64,000 nucleotides of DNA from Bacteroidota bacterium. Its GTDB lineage: Bacteria; Bacteroidota; Rhodothermia; JANXDC01. Under the pieces are notes generated by a model. That model had not been told where the DNA came from. It searched no databases and worked only from the letters and a program-made list of their open reading frames with translations. Positions within the stretch are counted from its first letter, which is position 1. The number at the start of each line of letters is the position of its first letter. This document shows positions 8,617 through 17,767 of the stretch, one piece after another. A program made the translations under genes and the position numbers. The stretch is taken from assembly GCA_025998875.1 (NCBI GenBank), contig AP024675.1, positions 372,001-436,000 on the forward strand. Direction: 5' to 3'.

Positions 8617-9551
8617 GCACACCCGCCATCGAGGTACGCGACCTGACGCGCCGCTTCGGTAGCTTTACGGCCGTCGACCACGTGACATTTCAAGTGGAAG
8701 CCGGCGAGATTTTCGGCTTTCTGGGCGCCAATGGCGCCGGTAAGTCGACCACCATTCGCATGCTCTGCGGCCTGCTGCCGCCCTCGGAGGGCACAGCCCG
8801 CGTGGCCGGATTCGACGTAGCCCGCGAGCCCTACCGCGTGCGCCAGGCCATCGGCTACATGGCCCAGAAGTTCTCGCTCTACGAGGATCTGACCGGCCTG
8901 GAGAACCTGTACTTTTTCGGAACCGCCTACGGACTGACGGGCCGCCGACTCGAAGCCCGCATCCGCGAGGTTACGGCCCGCGTGGGCCTGAACGGACAGG
9001 AACGCCGTCTGGTGCGCGAGCTGCCCACCGGCTGGCGTCAGCGGCTGGCGCTGGCCGGTGCGCTGCTGCACGAACCGGCTGTGGTATTTCTGGACGAGCC
9101 CACCAGCGGCGTCGATCCGCTGGCCCGGCGTCGCTTCTGGGACCTGATCGCCGAGCTGGCCGCCGCGGGCACCACAGTGTTCGTCACCACGCACTACCTG
9201 GACGAGGCCGAGTACTGCAACCGGCTGGGCCTCATCCAGAGTGGCCGTCTCATCGCGCTGGGCGCACCCGAGGCGCTGAAGGCGCGCTACCTGACCCGCC
9301 CGCTGTACGAACTGGAAGCCACGCCGCTACGTGCCGCCCTGGAAACGCTGCGCCGGATGCCTGAAGTGTTCGAGGCGGATCCCTTCGGCAGTCGCATTCA
9401 CGTGACTCTGCAGGATCGTTCCTTTGACCCCGACGTGCTCGTACGTCGCCTGCGCGAGGCGGGGCTGGCGGTCGCCGGCATCCGTCCCATCGTCCCCACG
9501 CTCGAAGACGTGTTTCTGCACTTGATCGAACATCCGCCCACCGAAACCTGA
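8613..9551 (+). CDS. ABC exporter ATPase, like C-terminal half of YbhF
   Basis: A 312-residue ATPase starting at the ATG that overlaps the TolC-type stop; the open frame upstream is shadow. Walker A is GANGAGKST (about residue 38) and Walker B is VVFLDEPTSGVDP. The signature is LPTGWRQ instead of LSGGxxQ, the same kind of change seen in the second domain of YbhF. Paired with the canonical ATPase upstream it should form a heterodimer with one regular and one altered ATP site. The drug-exporter C-terminal tail is present. It lies eight bases before the first permease gene. Confidence 0.92.
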   Translation: MSTPAIEVRDLTRRFGSFTAVDHVTFQVEAGEIFGFLGANGAGKSTTIRMLCGLLPPSEGTARVAGFDVAREPYRVRQAIGYMAQKFSLYEDLTGLENLYFFGTAYGLTGRRLEARIREVTARVGLNGQERRLVRELPTGWRQRLALAGALLHEPAVVFLDEPTSGVDPLARRRFWDLIAELAAAGTTVFVTTHYLDEAEYCNRLGLIQSGRLIALGAPEALKARYLTRPLYELEATPLRAALETLRRMPEVFEADPFGSRIHVTLQDRSFDPDVLVRRLREAGLAVAGIRPIVPTLEDVFLHLIEHPPTET

Positions 9552-9558
9552 TCCGGCC

Positions 9559-10704
9559 ATGGCTGCGCTGCGTCTGATCGCGACGCTGTTCGTCAAAGAA
9601 TTCACCCAGATCCGGCGCGATCCGCTCTCGCTGGGCATGCTCATCGCGCTGCCGGCCTTTCTGCTGATTCTGTTCGGCTACGCGCTCACGTTCGACGTGC
9701 GCCACCTGGCGCTGGGCGTGTGCGACCAGGACCAGTCGGCGGCCAGCCGCGAGCTCATCCGGCGCTTTGCCATCACCGAATACTTCGACCTGAAACGCCA
9801 GGTGGACGATCCGCGGGCGCTCACGCGGCTCATCGATCACGAGGTGATCCGGGTGGGTCTGGTCATTCCGCCGGACTTCGAGGAGCGGCTCGAGGCGGGA
9901 CGGCCGGCGCCGGTCCAGTTTCTGGTGGACGGCACGAACGCCACGATCGCCTCGGCTGTTACGGGCTACGCCGATGCCATCGTCCGGGCGTTCAGCAGTC
10001 AGGTGGTGCTGGAGCAGATGCTGCGCACCGGGCACCGTCCGCCGCTGGCGGCCGTCTCCGTCGAGGCCCGCATCTGGTACAACCCTGAGCTGGAAAGTGC
10101 CCGCTTCCTGCTGCCCGGTCTGATCGCCTTCCTGCTCATGGTAGCCACGGTGGTGGCCACGTCGCTTTCGGTCACGCGCGAGCGGGAACGTGGCACCATG
10201 GAGCAGCTCGTGCTGGCGCCACTGGAGCCTTACCAGCTCGTGCTGGGCAAGACGCTCCCCTATCTGCTCGTGGCGATCGGCTCGACCCTCTTGATCCTGC
10301 TCGTCGGACGCCTGCTCTTCGACGTGGAAGTGCGTGGCGACCTGCTCGTGCTGGCCTTTGTGGTGCTGGCCTACCTGCTGGCCGGTCTTGGTCAGGGATT
10401 GCTGATCTCGACCGTCGCGCCCAGCCAGCAGGTAGCCTTTCAGATCGCCATCATCAGCACGCTATTGCCCACGTTCATCCTCTCGGGTTTCGTTTTTCCC
10501 ATTTACAACATGCCGCCGGTCATTCAGGCGCTCACCTATCTGGTGCCGGCTCGCTACTTCCTGGTGGCGCTGCGGGGCGTGATGCTGAAAGGAACCGGGC
10601 TGGCCGTCTTCTGGCCCGATGTGCTGCTGCTGTTGCTTTTTGCAGGGCTTATGCTCACGCTGAGCAGCATTCGCCTGCGCCGGCTGTTTCAACATCTGAT
10701 GTGA
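9559..10704 (+). CDS. ABC-2 type permease, YbhS-like
   Basis: A 381-residue inner-membrane permease. One N-terminal membrane helix (about residues 22-42) is followed by a periplasmic domain of about 130 residues and then five helices from about residue 185, the layout of the YhhJ/YbhS/YbhR group. The motif RERERGTMEQLVLAPL between the second and third helices is the usual coupling helix to the ATPase. It should dimerise with the next permease to form the export channel driven by the two ATPases. Confidence 0.92.
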   Translation: MAALRLIATLFVKEFTQIRRDPLSLGMLIALPAFLLILFGYALTFDVRHLALGVCDQDQSAASRELIRRFAITEYFDLKRQVDDPRALTRLIDHEVIRVGLVIPPDFEERLEAGRPAPVQFLVDGTNATIASAVTGYADAIVRAFSSQVVLEQMLRTGHRPPLAAVSVEARIWYNPELESARFLLPGLIAFLLMVATVVATSLSVTRERERGTMEQLVLAPLEPYQLVLGKTLPYLLVAIGSTLLILLVGRLLFDVEVRGDLLVLAFVVLAYLLAGLGQGLLISTVAPSQQVAFQIAIISTLLPTFILSGFVFPIYNMPPVIQALTYLVPARYFLVALRGVMLKGTGLAVFWPDVLLLLLFAGLMLTLSSIRLRRLFQHLM

Positions 10705-10710
10705 GCCGCC

Positions 10711-11806
10711 ATGGAACAGGTGCTCGCTTTTCTGCGGAAAGAGTTCCGCCAGTTGCGGCGCGATCCGCGCATGCTGTTTCTGCTGATCGTGCCGCCGATC
10801 GTGCAGCTCGTGCTGCTGGGCTACGCGGCCAACCTGGACGTGCGACACGTGCCGCTCGTCGTGTGCGATCCGGTGCCCTCGGCCACCAGCCGTGAGCTCG
10901 TCCAGCGGCTGGTAGCCAGCACCTACTTCGATCTTGTCGGCTACGAGCCCGACGCGCGGCGCGTCGGCGAATGGCTCGACCGCGGACAGGCCACCGTGGC
11001 GCTGGTCTTCCCGCCCGACTTCGGGAAGGATGTTGCGCAGGGCGCCACGGCCTCGGTACAGTTGCTGGTGGACGGTAGCGAGACGAACACGGCCACCGTC
11101 GCCCTGAGCTATGCGTCGCAGATCATCCAGCACGCGCTGGGTGCCGGGACCATCCCGGCGGGCGTGGTGCCCGAGCTACGCGTGTGGTTCAACCCGGCGC
11201 TCTCCAGCCGCTGGTTCATCATCCCCGGGCTGGTGGGTCTGCTGCTGACCGTGATGACCACGGTGCTGACGGCGCTGGCGCTGGTCAAAGAGAAAGAGAC
11301 GGGCACGCTGGAGCAATTGCTGGTAACACCGCTGCGTCCGGCCACCGTGCTGCTGGGCAAGCTCGTGCCGTTTCTGCTGATCGGGCTACTGGACGTGCTG
11401 CTGGTGGTGCTGGTGGCGACGCTGTGGTTTCAGGTGCCGCTGCGCGGCAGCATTCCCTCTGCTGTTCGGCTGCGCGCTGCTTTTTCTGCTCAACACGCTG
11501 GGGCTCGGGCTGCTCATCTCCACGCTGAGCCGTACGCAGCAGCAGGCACTGATCGGTGCCGCCTTTTTCGCGCTCATGCCCATGATCATCCTTTCCGGCT
11601 TCGTCTTCCCCATCGAGAGCATGCCACCCGTGATCCAGGCCGTCACCTACATTGTGCCCCTGCGTTACTTTCTGACCATCGTGCGGGGCATTTTCCTGAA
11701 AGGCGTGGGCATCCCGGCGCTCTGGGAGGAGATGCTGGCGCTGCTTGTGCTGGGGCTGGTATTGTTCGGCCTGAGCGCCTGGCGTTTTCGGCGGCAGCTT
11801 CTCTGA
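10711..11806 (+). pseudogene. ABC-2 type permease, YbhR-like, frameshifted near 11457
   Basis: The second permease has the same layout as its neighbour, including the KEKETGTLEQLLVTPL coupling helix, but the frame breaks after LWFQVPLRGSIP. Reading the CCC at 11455-11457 as CC restores a normal ending (LLFGCALLFLL..., then ILSGFVFPIESMPP... to FRRQLL) with its stop at 11806. As sequenced, translation runs on in the wrong frame to 11895 as a Arg/His-rich tail without membrane segments. Either the gene is inactivated, removing half of the channel, or this is a one-base sequence error; the intact downstream frame shows no other damage. Confidence 0.85.
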
Positions 11807-11807
11807 T

Positions 11808-11831
11808 GGGGCTCGGCTTTTTTAAAGCCCC
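11808..11831. terminator. Hairpin between convergent exporter and anti-sigma genes
   Basis: GGGGCT (11808-11813) pairs with AGCCCC (11826-11831); alternatively GGCTTT/AAAGCC (11815-11820 with 11824-11829) forms a tight stem with a T-rich loop. It lies between convergent genes and could stop transcription from both sides. Confidence 0.5.
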
Positions 11832-11866
11832 CCCAAACAGGTATACAGGATCTCCCCTGAAGCCGC

Positions 11867-12703
11867 TCAGCTTTCCTCCGGGCCGGGCGGGATGATCATG
11901 GCCTGCAGAGCACGCCCGTCATGGTTGGAGACAGCCTGATAGAACACCCCCCTCCAGCGCCAGCTGAGCACATGCCGGCCGCCGAGCTCTTGGATGTAGA
12001 AGTCCTGATCACGCCGCAGGTGCGCCCAGACCTCGGGCTCAAGGTTGAGCTTATTGCCGTAGCGCTCGAAGCATTCCGGTGCGAAGACAAATACGTATAT
12101 AGGCTGCTGGTTACGCCGATCCCGATAATGGAGCACGGGCACCTCTATGCCGGGCAGGTAGGGGCCGATCCAGACGCCCCGCAGCTCGGCGTGGCGGATT
12201 GGAGGAATACGGACATCCCATCCGGTCCGCTCCCAGATCACCTGCCAGGCCTGCTGGCGATCGGAAACGGGGATCCAGGGCAGTTGCTGGTTCAATGTGG
12301 TCCGGAAGTGCTGCAGGGTGAGTTCGCTCATCGTGCGAGCCGAGACGGGGTGTGGCCCTCGGGAAAGCAGATAGGCGACAAACAATCCCAGTCCGGCCAC
12401 CACGGCGGCCATAGCCCAGGTGCGGCGCAGTACAGGGCTTCGCTTTCTAGCCGATCGCAGCTCGCCGATAGCATCCCGTATGCGGGCTTCCAGTTCCTCT
12501 GGAACCGGAACCGGAGCCCGTCTCTGAGCCAGATACTGCTTCTGGGCGCGCTCCAGCTCCAGCTCCAGGCGGCAGTTCCTGCATCCAGCAAGGTGTTCTT
12601 CGAGCAGGAGGCGCTCTTCCTCCTGGAGCATGCCGTCGACAAAAGCCGTGATCAGCTCCTGTGCCTGACGGCAGGTAAGGTCAGCCTGTGATGTCTGAGT
12701 CAT
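11867..12703 (-). CDS. Membrane-bound zinc-finger anti-sigma factor
   Basis: A 278-residue anti-sigma factor. The N-terminus has the ZAS zinc motif HLAGCRNC (HxxxCxxC) with an upstream Cys in DLTCRQAQ, followed by one membrane helix (TWAMAAVVAGLGLFVAYLL, about residues 95-113) and a periplasmic domain of about 165 residues that I do not recognise and that may sense envelope state. It overlaps the 3' end of the sigma gene by 23 bases, the usual arrangement for an ECF sigma and its inhibitor. An ATG at 12736 is possible, but 12703 has a better-placed GAGGG and less overlap. Confidence 0.87.
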   Translation of the reverse strand: MTQTSQADLTCRQAQELITAFVDGMLQEEERLLLEEHLAGCRNCRLELELERAQKQYLAQRRAPVPVPEELEARIRDAIGELRSARKRSPVLRRTWAMAAVVAGLGLFVAYLLSRGPHPVSARTMSELTLQHFRTTLNQQLPWIPVSDRQQAWQVIWERTGWDVRIPPIRHAELRGVWIGPYLPGIEVPVLHYRDRRNQQPIYVFVFAPECFERYGNKLNLEPEVWAHLRRDQDFYIQELGGRHVLSWRWRGVFYQAVSNHDGRALQAMIIPPGPEES

Positions 12704-13277
12704 CGACCCTGTACCCTCGCTGGCGTGCGTATTCAAGCAGGCGCAGACGCAGCAGTTTTCGGCCCCGATGCAGGCGGGAGCGCACCGTGCCGATGGGGAT
12801 TTCCAGCATGTGCGCGATTTCCTCGTAGGTAAAACCTTCCAGGTCGCACAGGATCACCACCGTTCGGAAACTCAGCGGCAGGCTCTGCAGGGCCTCGGTG
12901 AGCTCGTCATCCAGCAGCTCACGATCCATCAACTTTTCCAGATCCGTCGTCTCGGCGAGCACCTCATCGCGCAGGCTGTAGTAGTAATCTTCGATCTCCT
13001 CGAACTGCACGGTTTCTGGGTCTCGTTTCCGACGGCGGTACCGGTTGATGAAGTTGTTCTTCAGGATGCGAAACAGCCAGGCTTTTGGGTTCGTTCCCGG
13101 CTCGTAGCGATCGATGAACCGATAGGCTTTCAGGTAGGTTTCCTGCACCAGATCGGCCGCATCCTCCCGATTATTCGTGAGCCGTAGGGCGAACCCGTAA
13201 AGAGAGGCCATATGGGGCAACAGTTCGAGTTCAAAGAGCTGCGCGGGTTCGCTGAGGTGCTGCTGCGGCTGGACCAT
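12681..13277 (-). CDS. ECF sigma factor (RpoE-like)
   Basis: A 198-residue sigma-70 family protein of the extracytoplasmic class. Region 2 (about residues 20-80) contains DAADLVQETYLKAYR and the -10-binding segment ending LKNNFINRYRRRKR; region 4 (about 135-185) has ALQSLPLSFRTVVILCDLEGFTYEEIAHMLEIPIGTVRSR reduced here to its helix-turn-helix core. The frame is open further upstream, but homology-like sequence begins only after the ATG at 13277. The downstream anti-sigma gene overlaps it. Probably held at the membrane until a stress signal frees it; target genes cannot be read from the window. Confidence 0.9.
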   Translation of the reverse strand: MVQPQQHLSEPAQLFELELLPHMASLYGFALRLTNNREDAADLVQETYLKAYRFIDRYEPGTNPKAWLFRILKNNFINRYRRRKRDPETVQFEEIEDYYYSLRDEVLAETTDLEKLMDRELLDDELTEALQSLPLSFRTVVILCDLEGFTYEEIAHMLEIPIGTVRSRLHRGRKLLRLRLLEYARQRGYRVDDSDITG

Positions 13278-13388
13278 ATGGAGATGCGGCTTGTCTGTCC
13301 GGCCTATAGATACGAAACCGGACGGTTTGGCACAACCGCGCGACCCCGGCGTGGAATTATCCGGTGGCCGGGGGGAATCCGGCCTCTC

Positions 13389-13396
13389 TATATTTG
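13389..13396 (+). promoter_or_regulatory. -7 element (TATATTTG) before lipoprotein gene
   Basis: TATATTTG fits the Bacteroidota -7 consensus TAnnTTTG and ends 26 bases before the lipoprotein start. No good TTTG lies at -33, so only half of the promoter is convincing. It is in the divergent region shared with the ECF sigma gene. Confidence 0.45.
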
Positions 13397-13422
13397 GTTC
13401 GCGCACAGAGCAGGTTGGCATC

Positions 13423-14085
13423 ATGCCTCGTATCGGGTTTGTGCTTCTGGTGGGCGTCCTTGTGGGTCTCGGCTGCAGCAAAACGCAGCGGGCAGAGGAA
13501 AAAGTTTCAGGCTCCGATCTACCCGGGCGCGTACTGGGTGAGGCGCTACCGGCATTCGGAGAACTCCGCTTTGGCATGTCCCTTTCGGAGTTCGAAAGTC
13601 GGTTTGCCGATGCCATATCGGAGCGTCAGGAAGGTCCTCTGCTCGATCGCATCCGCGAGGAGCTCACCCCCGAGTTGCGCGCCCAGCTGGAGGAGGCGCT
13701 CAAGCAAAAGGCGCCTCCCTCCCGGGTTACCCTTATCACCCCGCCGATTCCGGTCGAAGACAGCCGCTATTCGTATGCGGCCCGGTTGAGTCTGGACTTT
13801 GTGCAAAGCCGGCTGGCTCGGGTTCGGATGTTGGTTGATGCCCGAAACCAGACCGAAGCGCTGGCGATCGAGTATTTCTGGTTAGAACATCTGTCGCGGG
13901 TGCTTCGGCAACGTTTTGACCCCGAGGGGGTGCGTTTTACTCCTGCCACAACGGCCTACGGACTGTACCAGTGGGAGCTCCCGGAACGGCGGCGCGTGCT
14001 CCTGCAGGTCATGCCCCGTTCGGAGGGAAACCCCCCGTACGTGCGTTTGCTGCTGGAAGATCTTCAGCGAATTGACAGCCCATGA
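13423..14085 (+). CDS. Lipoprotein of unknown function
   Basis: A 220-residue protein with a clear lipobox (VGLGC, Cys18), so it should be anchored in a membrane facing the periplasm. I do not recognise the domain: after a Ser/Glu linker comes FGMSLSEFESRF, a short helix-rich stretch, then alternating beta-like segments. The FGMS...F pattern recalls repeat units that bind cell-wall or surface partners, but this is weak. The longer open frame from 13291 lacks a signal and is rejected. Its stop overlaps the next start (ATGA), so it is coupled to the dehydrogenase-like gene. Divergent from the ECF sigma gene, it could be a target of that sigma. Confidence 0.8.
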   Translation: MPRIGFVLLVGVLVGLGCSKTQRAEEKVSGSDLPGRVLGEALPAFGELRFGMSLSEFESRFADAISERQEGPLLDRIREELTPELRAQLEEALKQKAPPSRVTLITPPIPVEDSRYSYAARLSLDFVQSRLARVRMLVDARNQTEALAIEYFWLEHLSRVLRQRFDPEGVRFTPATTAYGLYQWELPERRRVLLQVMPRSEGNPPYVRLLLEDLQRIDSP

Positions 14086-15248
14086 AAATCGCCCTCCTAG
14101 GTGCCGGCCAGATGGGCCGGGCGGTGTTGGCCGATCTGTTGCGCAATCCCGCGGTAACACAGGTCCGCGTCTTCGAAAACCACTCCGCCCACCTCAACGA
14201 GATCCGGGAGCGCTTCAGCGATGCCCGCCTGCTGTTGTACCGGGTAGATGTCCGGGATCGGCCGAGCCTGGAGCGACTACTGCGGGGGGTAAACGCGATC
14301 ATCAGTTGCCTGCCCTATACGTTCAATCCCTCCATGGCCCGTCTGGCCGTGGAGTTGGGCATTTCCTTCTGCGATCTGGGAGGGAACGATAAGGCCGCCT
14401 CCGAGGAGCTGGCCCTGGCCCGGGAGGCACAGATGGCCGGAATATGGATCCTGCCCAACTGTGGTCTTGCCCCCGGGCTGACGAACATCCTGGTTATGCA
14501 CGGCATGGAGCAGTTCGATGAGGTGGATACGATCTCCATTCGGGTAGGCAACCTCCCTCTGGAACCCCGTCCCCCGTTTTATTTCCAGCTCACCTTTTCC
14601 GGGGAGCGCTTGCTGGATGAGTACACGCAACCGGTGGAGATCATCCGCAACGGTCAGCTGTTCACCGTAGAGCCGCTGGAGGAGCTCGAATACGTCGATT
14701 TTCCCGAGCCCTTCGGGCGCCTAGAGGCTTTTCTTACCGCGGGAAGCCTTTCCACACTGCCCCGGATGCTGCTCGGCCGCGTGCATCATCTTGAATACAA
14801 AAGCCTGCGCTACCCCGGTCATCGGGATATGATGCGCGCGCTTTTTGCGCTTGGGCTGGCCGAGAACCGGCTCATCGATGTGCGCTCCACGCTCACCTAC
14901 CGGGATCTGCTGTTGCGCCGACTGCAGAGGGCGCTGGCCTTTCGCGACCCCGACGCGGTGCTGGTACACATCCACCTTAGCGGCCGCCGGGGGGGACAGA
15001 CCGCCAGTCTGCTCTACACACTTGTAGATCGCTACAGCGAGGCCGAAGGGCTCTCGGCCATGACGCGCGCTACGGCCTTCCCCATCTCCGTCATCGGCCA
15101 GATGCTGGCCATGGGCCAGATACCCGGATCCGGGGCCGCCCCGCCGGAACAGGTCGTGCCCCGCGAAGCCTTTCTGGAAGCCGTCCGGGAGCGGGGTCTG
15201 GAGATCGAAACCCGCTGGGAAATCCTCTCCGGCCCGAGCGGCGACTGA
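14082..15248 (+). CDS. Saccharopine dehydrogenase-like NAD(P)-dependent oxidoreductase
   Basis: A 388-residue protein with a Rossmann fold at its start (GAGQMG, residues 7-12) and the saccharopine/lysine 6-dehydrogenase layout: a nucleotide domain of about 130 residues, then the substrate domain beginning PNCGLAPGLTN. Family members oxidise or reduce amino-acid derivatives such as lysine or saccharopine. The short length favours lysine dehydrogenase or carboxynorspermidine-type enzymes over full saccharopine dehydrogenase, but the substrate cannot be fixed from sequence alone. It is translationally coupled to the lipoprotein gene. A fit with amino-acid catabolism and the peptidases nearby is inference. 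Confidence 0.85.
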   Translation: MKIALLGAGQMGRAVLADLLRNPAVTQVRVFENHSAHLNEIRERFSDARLLLYRVDVRDRPSLERLLRGVNAIISCLPYTFNPSMARLAVELGISFCDLGGNDKAASEELALAREAQMAGIWILPNCGLAPGLTNILVMHGMEQFDEVDTISIRVGNLPLEPRPPFYFQLTFSGERLLDEYTQPVEIIRNGQLFTVEPLEELEYVDFPEPFGRLEAFLTAGSLSTLPRMLLGRVHHLEYKSLRYPGHRDMMRALFALGLAENRLIDVRSTLTYRDLLLRRLQRALAFRDPDAVLVHIHLSGRRGGQTASLLYTLVDRYSEAEGLSAMTRATAFPISVIGQMLAMGQIPGSGAAPPEQVVPREAFLEAVRERGLEIETRWEILSGPSGD

Positions 15249-15336
15249 GCGGTCGATCACAAGTTTGCTACAACTCCCCACCGGGCTTTTCCTGTATCTT
15301 CCCGGGTCGGTTGTCGGCTAAAAAGGAGGATAGACC

Positions 15337-17712
15337 ATGCCACGGCGCGGCTTGCTTTTCCTGCTCGTTCTCGGCCTGACGGGCCCGGCCATAGCCCAGA
15401 GCCGACTTACGATCGAAGGGATCATGGACGATCCCCGCTGGATGGGATCCTTTCCGCGCGATCCCTTCTGGTCCGAGGACGGGCGATGGCTGTATTTCTA
15501 CTGGAATCCGGACGGCGCCCCGGGCGACTCCCTCTACAAGGTACCCCGTACGGGCGGCGAACAGCCCGTGAAGGTCAGCCCGGAGGAGCGTCGCCAGCTA
15601 CCACCTCCCGGAGGGGTATACGACCGCAGCCGTGCCCGGAAGCTCTTTGTGCGCGATGGAGACCTCTTCCTCTACGATATCCGGGCCGGGCGCCTGCTGC
15701 GGCTGACTCAGACCGTGGAGCAGGAATCCAGTCCCCAGTTTCTCTTCGACGATCGGATCGCTTTTGTGCGGGACAACAACCTCTTCGAACTCGACCTGCG
15801 AACGGGTATGCTCAGACAGCGCACAGACTTCCGCACAGGGCAACCTCCCTCCACGCCCCGGCCGGACGAACAGCAACGGTGGTTGCGCCAGCAACAGCTG
15901 CAGCTCTTCGAGGTGCTGCGCCGACGTCAGCAACGCCGTCAGGAGGCCGAGCGCTGGCGGGAGCGGGAGCGACGCGCCGAGCACCCCCCTCGAACAATCT
16001 ATCTGGGGCGCCGAAGTGTGCAGAACCTGACGATCTCTCCGGACGGCCGGTTTATTACCTTCCAGTACGTCACCCCTCCGGAGGACAACCGTCCCACACA
16101 GGTGCCCACCTATGTAACCGAAAGCGGCTACACGGACCAGCTTCGTGCCCGCCCCAAGGTGGGTTCTCCCCAACCCCGATACGAGTTCACCATCTACGAT
16201 ACGCACCGGGATACCATGCTCACCCTCAGACGAGAAACCATCCCGGGCATTTATGATCTGCCGGACTACGAACGAGAACGACGGCAGGCACGGGGGGATA
16301 CAACAAGCCGCTATCGAGATCCCCGTCCGATTTTCGTGCACGGGCCCTTCTGGTCTCCGGATGGCCGGCGCGCGGTCGTCGTGGCCGTGGCGCAGGACAA
16401 CAAGGACCGCTGGATTCTGGAACTATTTCCCGAAACGGCCACGGTGCGCCTGCTCGATCGCCAACGCGACGAGGCCTGGATCGGGGGACCGGGCATCGGA
16501 GGGCTGTTCAGCCCCGGCGTGATCGGCTGGCTTCCCGACAGCCGCCGGATCTACTTCCAGTCCGAAGAGACCGGCTACAGCCACCTCTACGTACTGGATC
16601 TGGAAACCGGCCAGAAGCGCGCCCTCACCTCCGGCCGATTCGAGGTATTCGATCCCTTTCTTTCTCGAGACGGGCGGTTTTTCTACTTCACCTCCAGCGA
16701 GGTGCATCCCGGCGAACGGCACTTCTACCGTGTTCCCGTCGAAGGGGGTCCGCGTCTGCAATTGACCAGCATGGCGGGCAACAACGAGGTGGTGCTCTCT
16801 CCAGATGAGGGCATGCTCGCCATCCGGCATTCGTACTCCAACCGGCCCTGGGAGTTGTTCCTTCAGGAAAACCGCCCCGGCGCCCGCCCGCGGCAGATCA
16901 CCGATTCCCGAAGCGAGGCCTTCAAGGCCTATCCCTGGCGAGACCCGCAAATCGTCACCTTTCGAGCCAGGGATGGGGAGCTTGTCTACGCGCGGCTATA
17001 CAGGCCCGAGCGCCCCAACGGGGCGGCCGTGCTCTTCGTGCACGGGGCCGGATATCTACAGAACGTCCACCGCTGGTGGAGCTCCTACTTCCGGGAGTAT
17101 ATGTTCCATAATTTCCTGGCCGATCACGGCTATACGGTGCTGGACGTGGACTACCGGGGCTCGGCCGGGTATGGACGCAACTGGCGCACAGGCATCTATC
17201 GGCACATGGGCGGCAAAGATCTGGAAGATTATGTCGATGCCGTGCAGTATCTGGTTCGCGAGCACGGTATCGATCCGAAGCGAGTCGGCATCTACGGAGG
17301 CTCCTACGGTGGCTTCTTGACGCTCATGGCCATGTTCACCCAGCCGGACGTCTTCGCCGCCGGAGCCGCCCTGCGGCCCGTAACGGACTGGGCCCATTAC
17401 AATCACCCCTACACATCGAACATCCTCAACCTGCCCTATACGGACAGCCTGGCTTATGTGCGCAGCTCCCCCATCTACCATGCCGAGGGGCTTAAAGGGG
17501 CCCTGCTGATCTGCCACGGCATGGTGGACGTAAACGTGCACTTTCAGGACGTCGTGCGCCTGGTACAACGACTCATCGAACTACGCAAAGAAAACTGGGA
17601 GCTGGCCGTATACCCCGTTGAGGATCACGGCTTTGTGGAGCCAACCAGCTGGATGGACGAATACAAGCGGATCTTCAGGCTCTTTGAACGATACCTGCGC
17701 GGTCAACCGTAA
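15337..17712 (+). CDS. Secreted S9 family peptidase (dipeptidyl-peptidase IV-like)
   Basis: A 791-residue secreted peptidase with a signal peptide ending AIAQ (about residue 21), a beta-propeller of about 490 residues with a charged coiled insertion (about 175-220, rich in Arg, Gln and Glu), and a C-terminal hydrolase domain. The nucleophile motif is YGGSYGG, the acid is in GMVDVNVH and the His is in VEDHGF, matching the DPP IV/prolyl tripeptidyl group. AAGGAGG precedes the ATG at a good distance. It has its own transcription unit and ends at a strong bidirectional terminator. Probably releases di- or tripeptides from proline-containing substrates in the periplasm. Confidence 0.95.
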   Translation: MPRRGLLFLLVLGLTGPAIAQSRLTIEGIMDDPRWMGSFPRDPFWSEDGRWLYFYWNPDGAPGDSLYKVPRTGGEQPVKVSPEERRQLPPPGGVYDRSRARKLFVRDGDLFLYDIRAGRLLRLTQTVEQESSPQFLFDDRIAFVRDNNLFELDLRTGMLRQRTDFRTGQPPSTPRPDEQQRWLRQQQLQLFEVLRRRQQRRQEAERWRERERRAEHPPRTIYLGRRSVQNLTISPDGRFITFQYVTPPEDNRPTQVPTYVTESGYTDQLRARPKVGSPQPRYEFTIYDTHRDTMLTLRRETIPGIYDLPDYERERRQARGDTTSRYRDPRPIFVHGPFWSPDGRRAVVVAVAQDNKDRWILELFPETATVRLLDRQRDEAWIGGPGIGGLFSPGVIGWLPDSRRIYFQSEETGYSHLYVLDLETGQKRALTSGRFEVFDPFLSRDGRFFYFTSSEVHPGERHFYRVPVEGGPRLQLTSMAGNNEVVLSPDEGMLAIRHSYSNRPWELFLQENRPGARPRQITDSRSEAFKAYPWRDPQIVTFRARDGELVYARLYRPERPNGAAVLFVHGAGYLQNVHRWWSSYFREYMFHNFLADHGYTVLDVDYRGSAGYGRNWRTGIYRHMGGKDLEDYVDAVQYLVREHGIDPKRVGIYGGSYGGFLTLMAMFTQPDVFAAGAALRPVTDWAHYNHPYTSNILNLPYTDSLAYVRSSPIYHAEGLKGALLICHGMVDVNVHFQDVVRLVQRLIELRKENWELAVYPVEDHGFVEPTSWMDEYKRIFRLFERYLRGQP

Positions 17713-17733
17713 ACGCTTCGAGGCCGGATCGAA

Positions 17734-17765
17734 AAGCGGGCTCCTGGACGTCCAGGAGCCCGCTT
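17734..17765. terminator. 32-nt perfect palindrome, bidirectional terminator
   Basis: AAGCGGGCTCCTGGA (17734-17748) and its exact complement (17751-17765) flank only two bases. It lies between two convergent genes and follows TTTTC on the minus strand and precedes T-rich sequence on the plus strand. Confidence 0.8.
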
Positions 17766-17767
17766 CG

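Noticed and set aside
15264-15302. TTTG and TATCTTCC before the second S9 gene as a promoter pair
   Set aside because: The spacer is 27 bases, too long for the consensus; only the -7 half is plausible.
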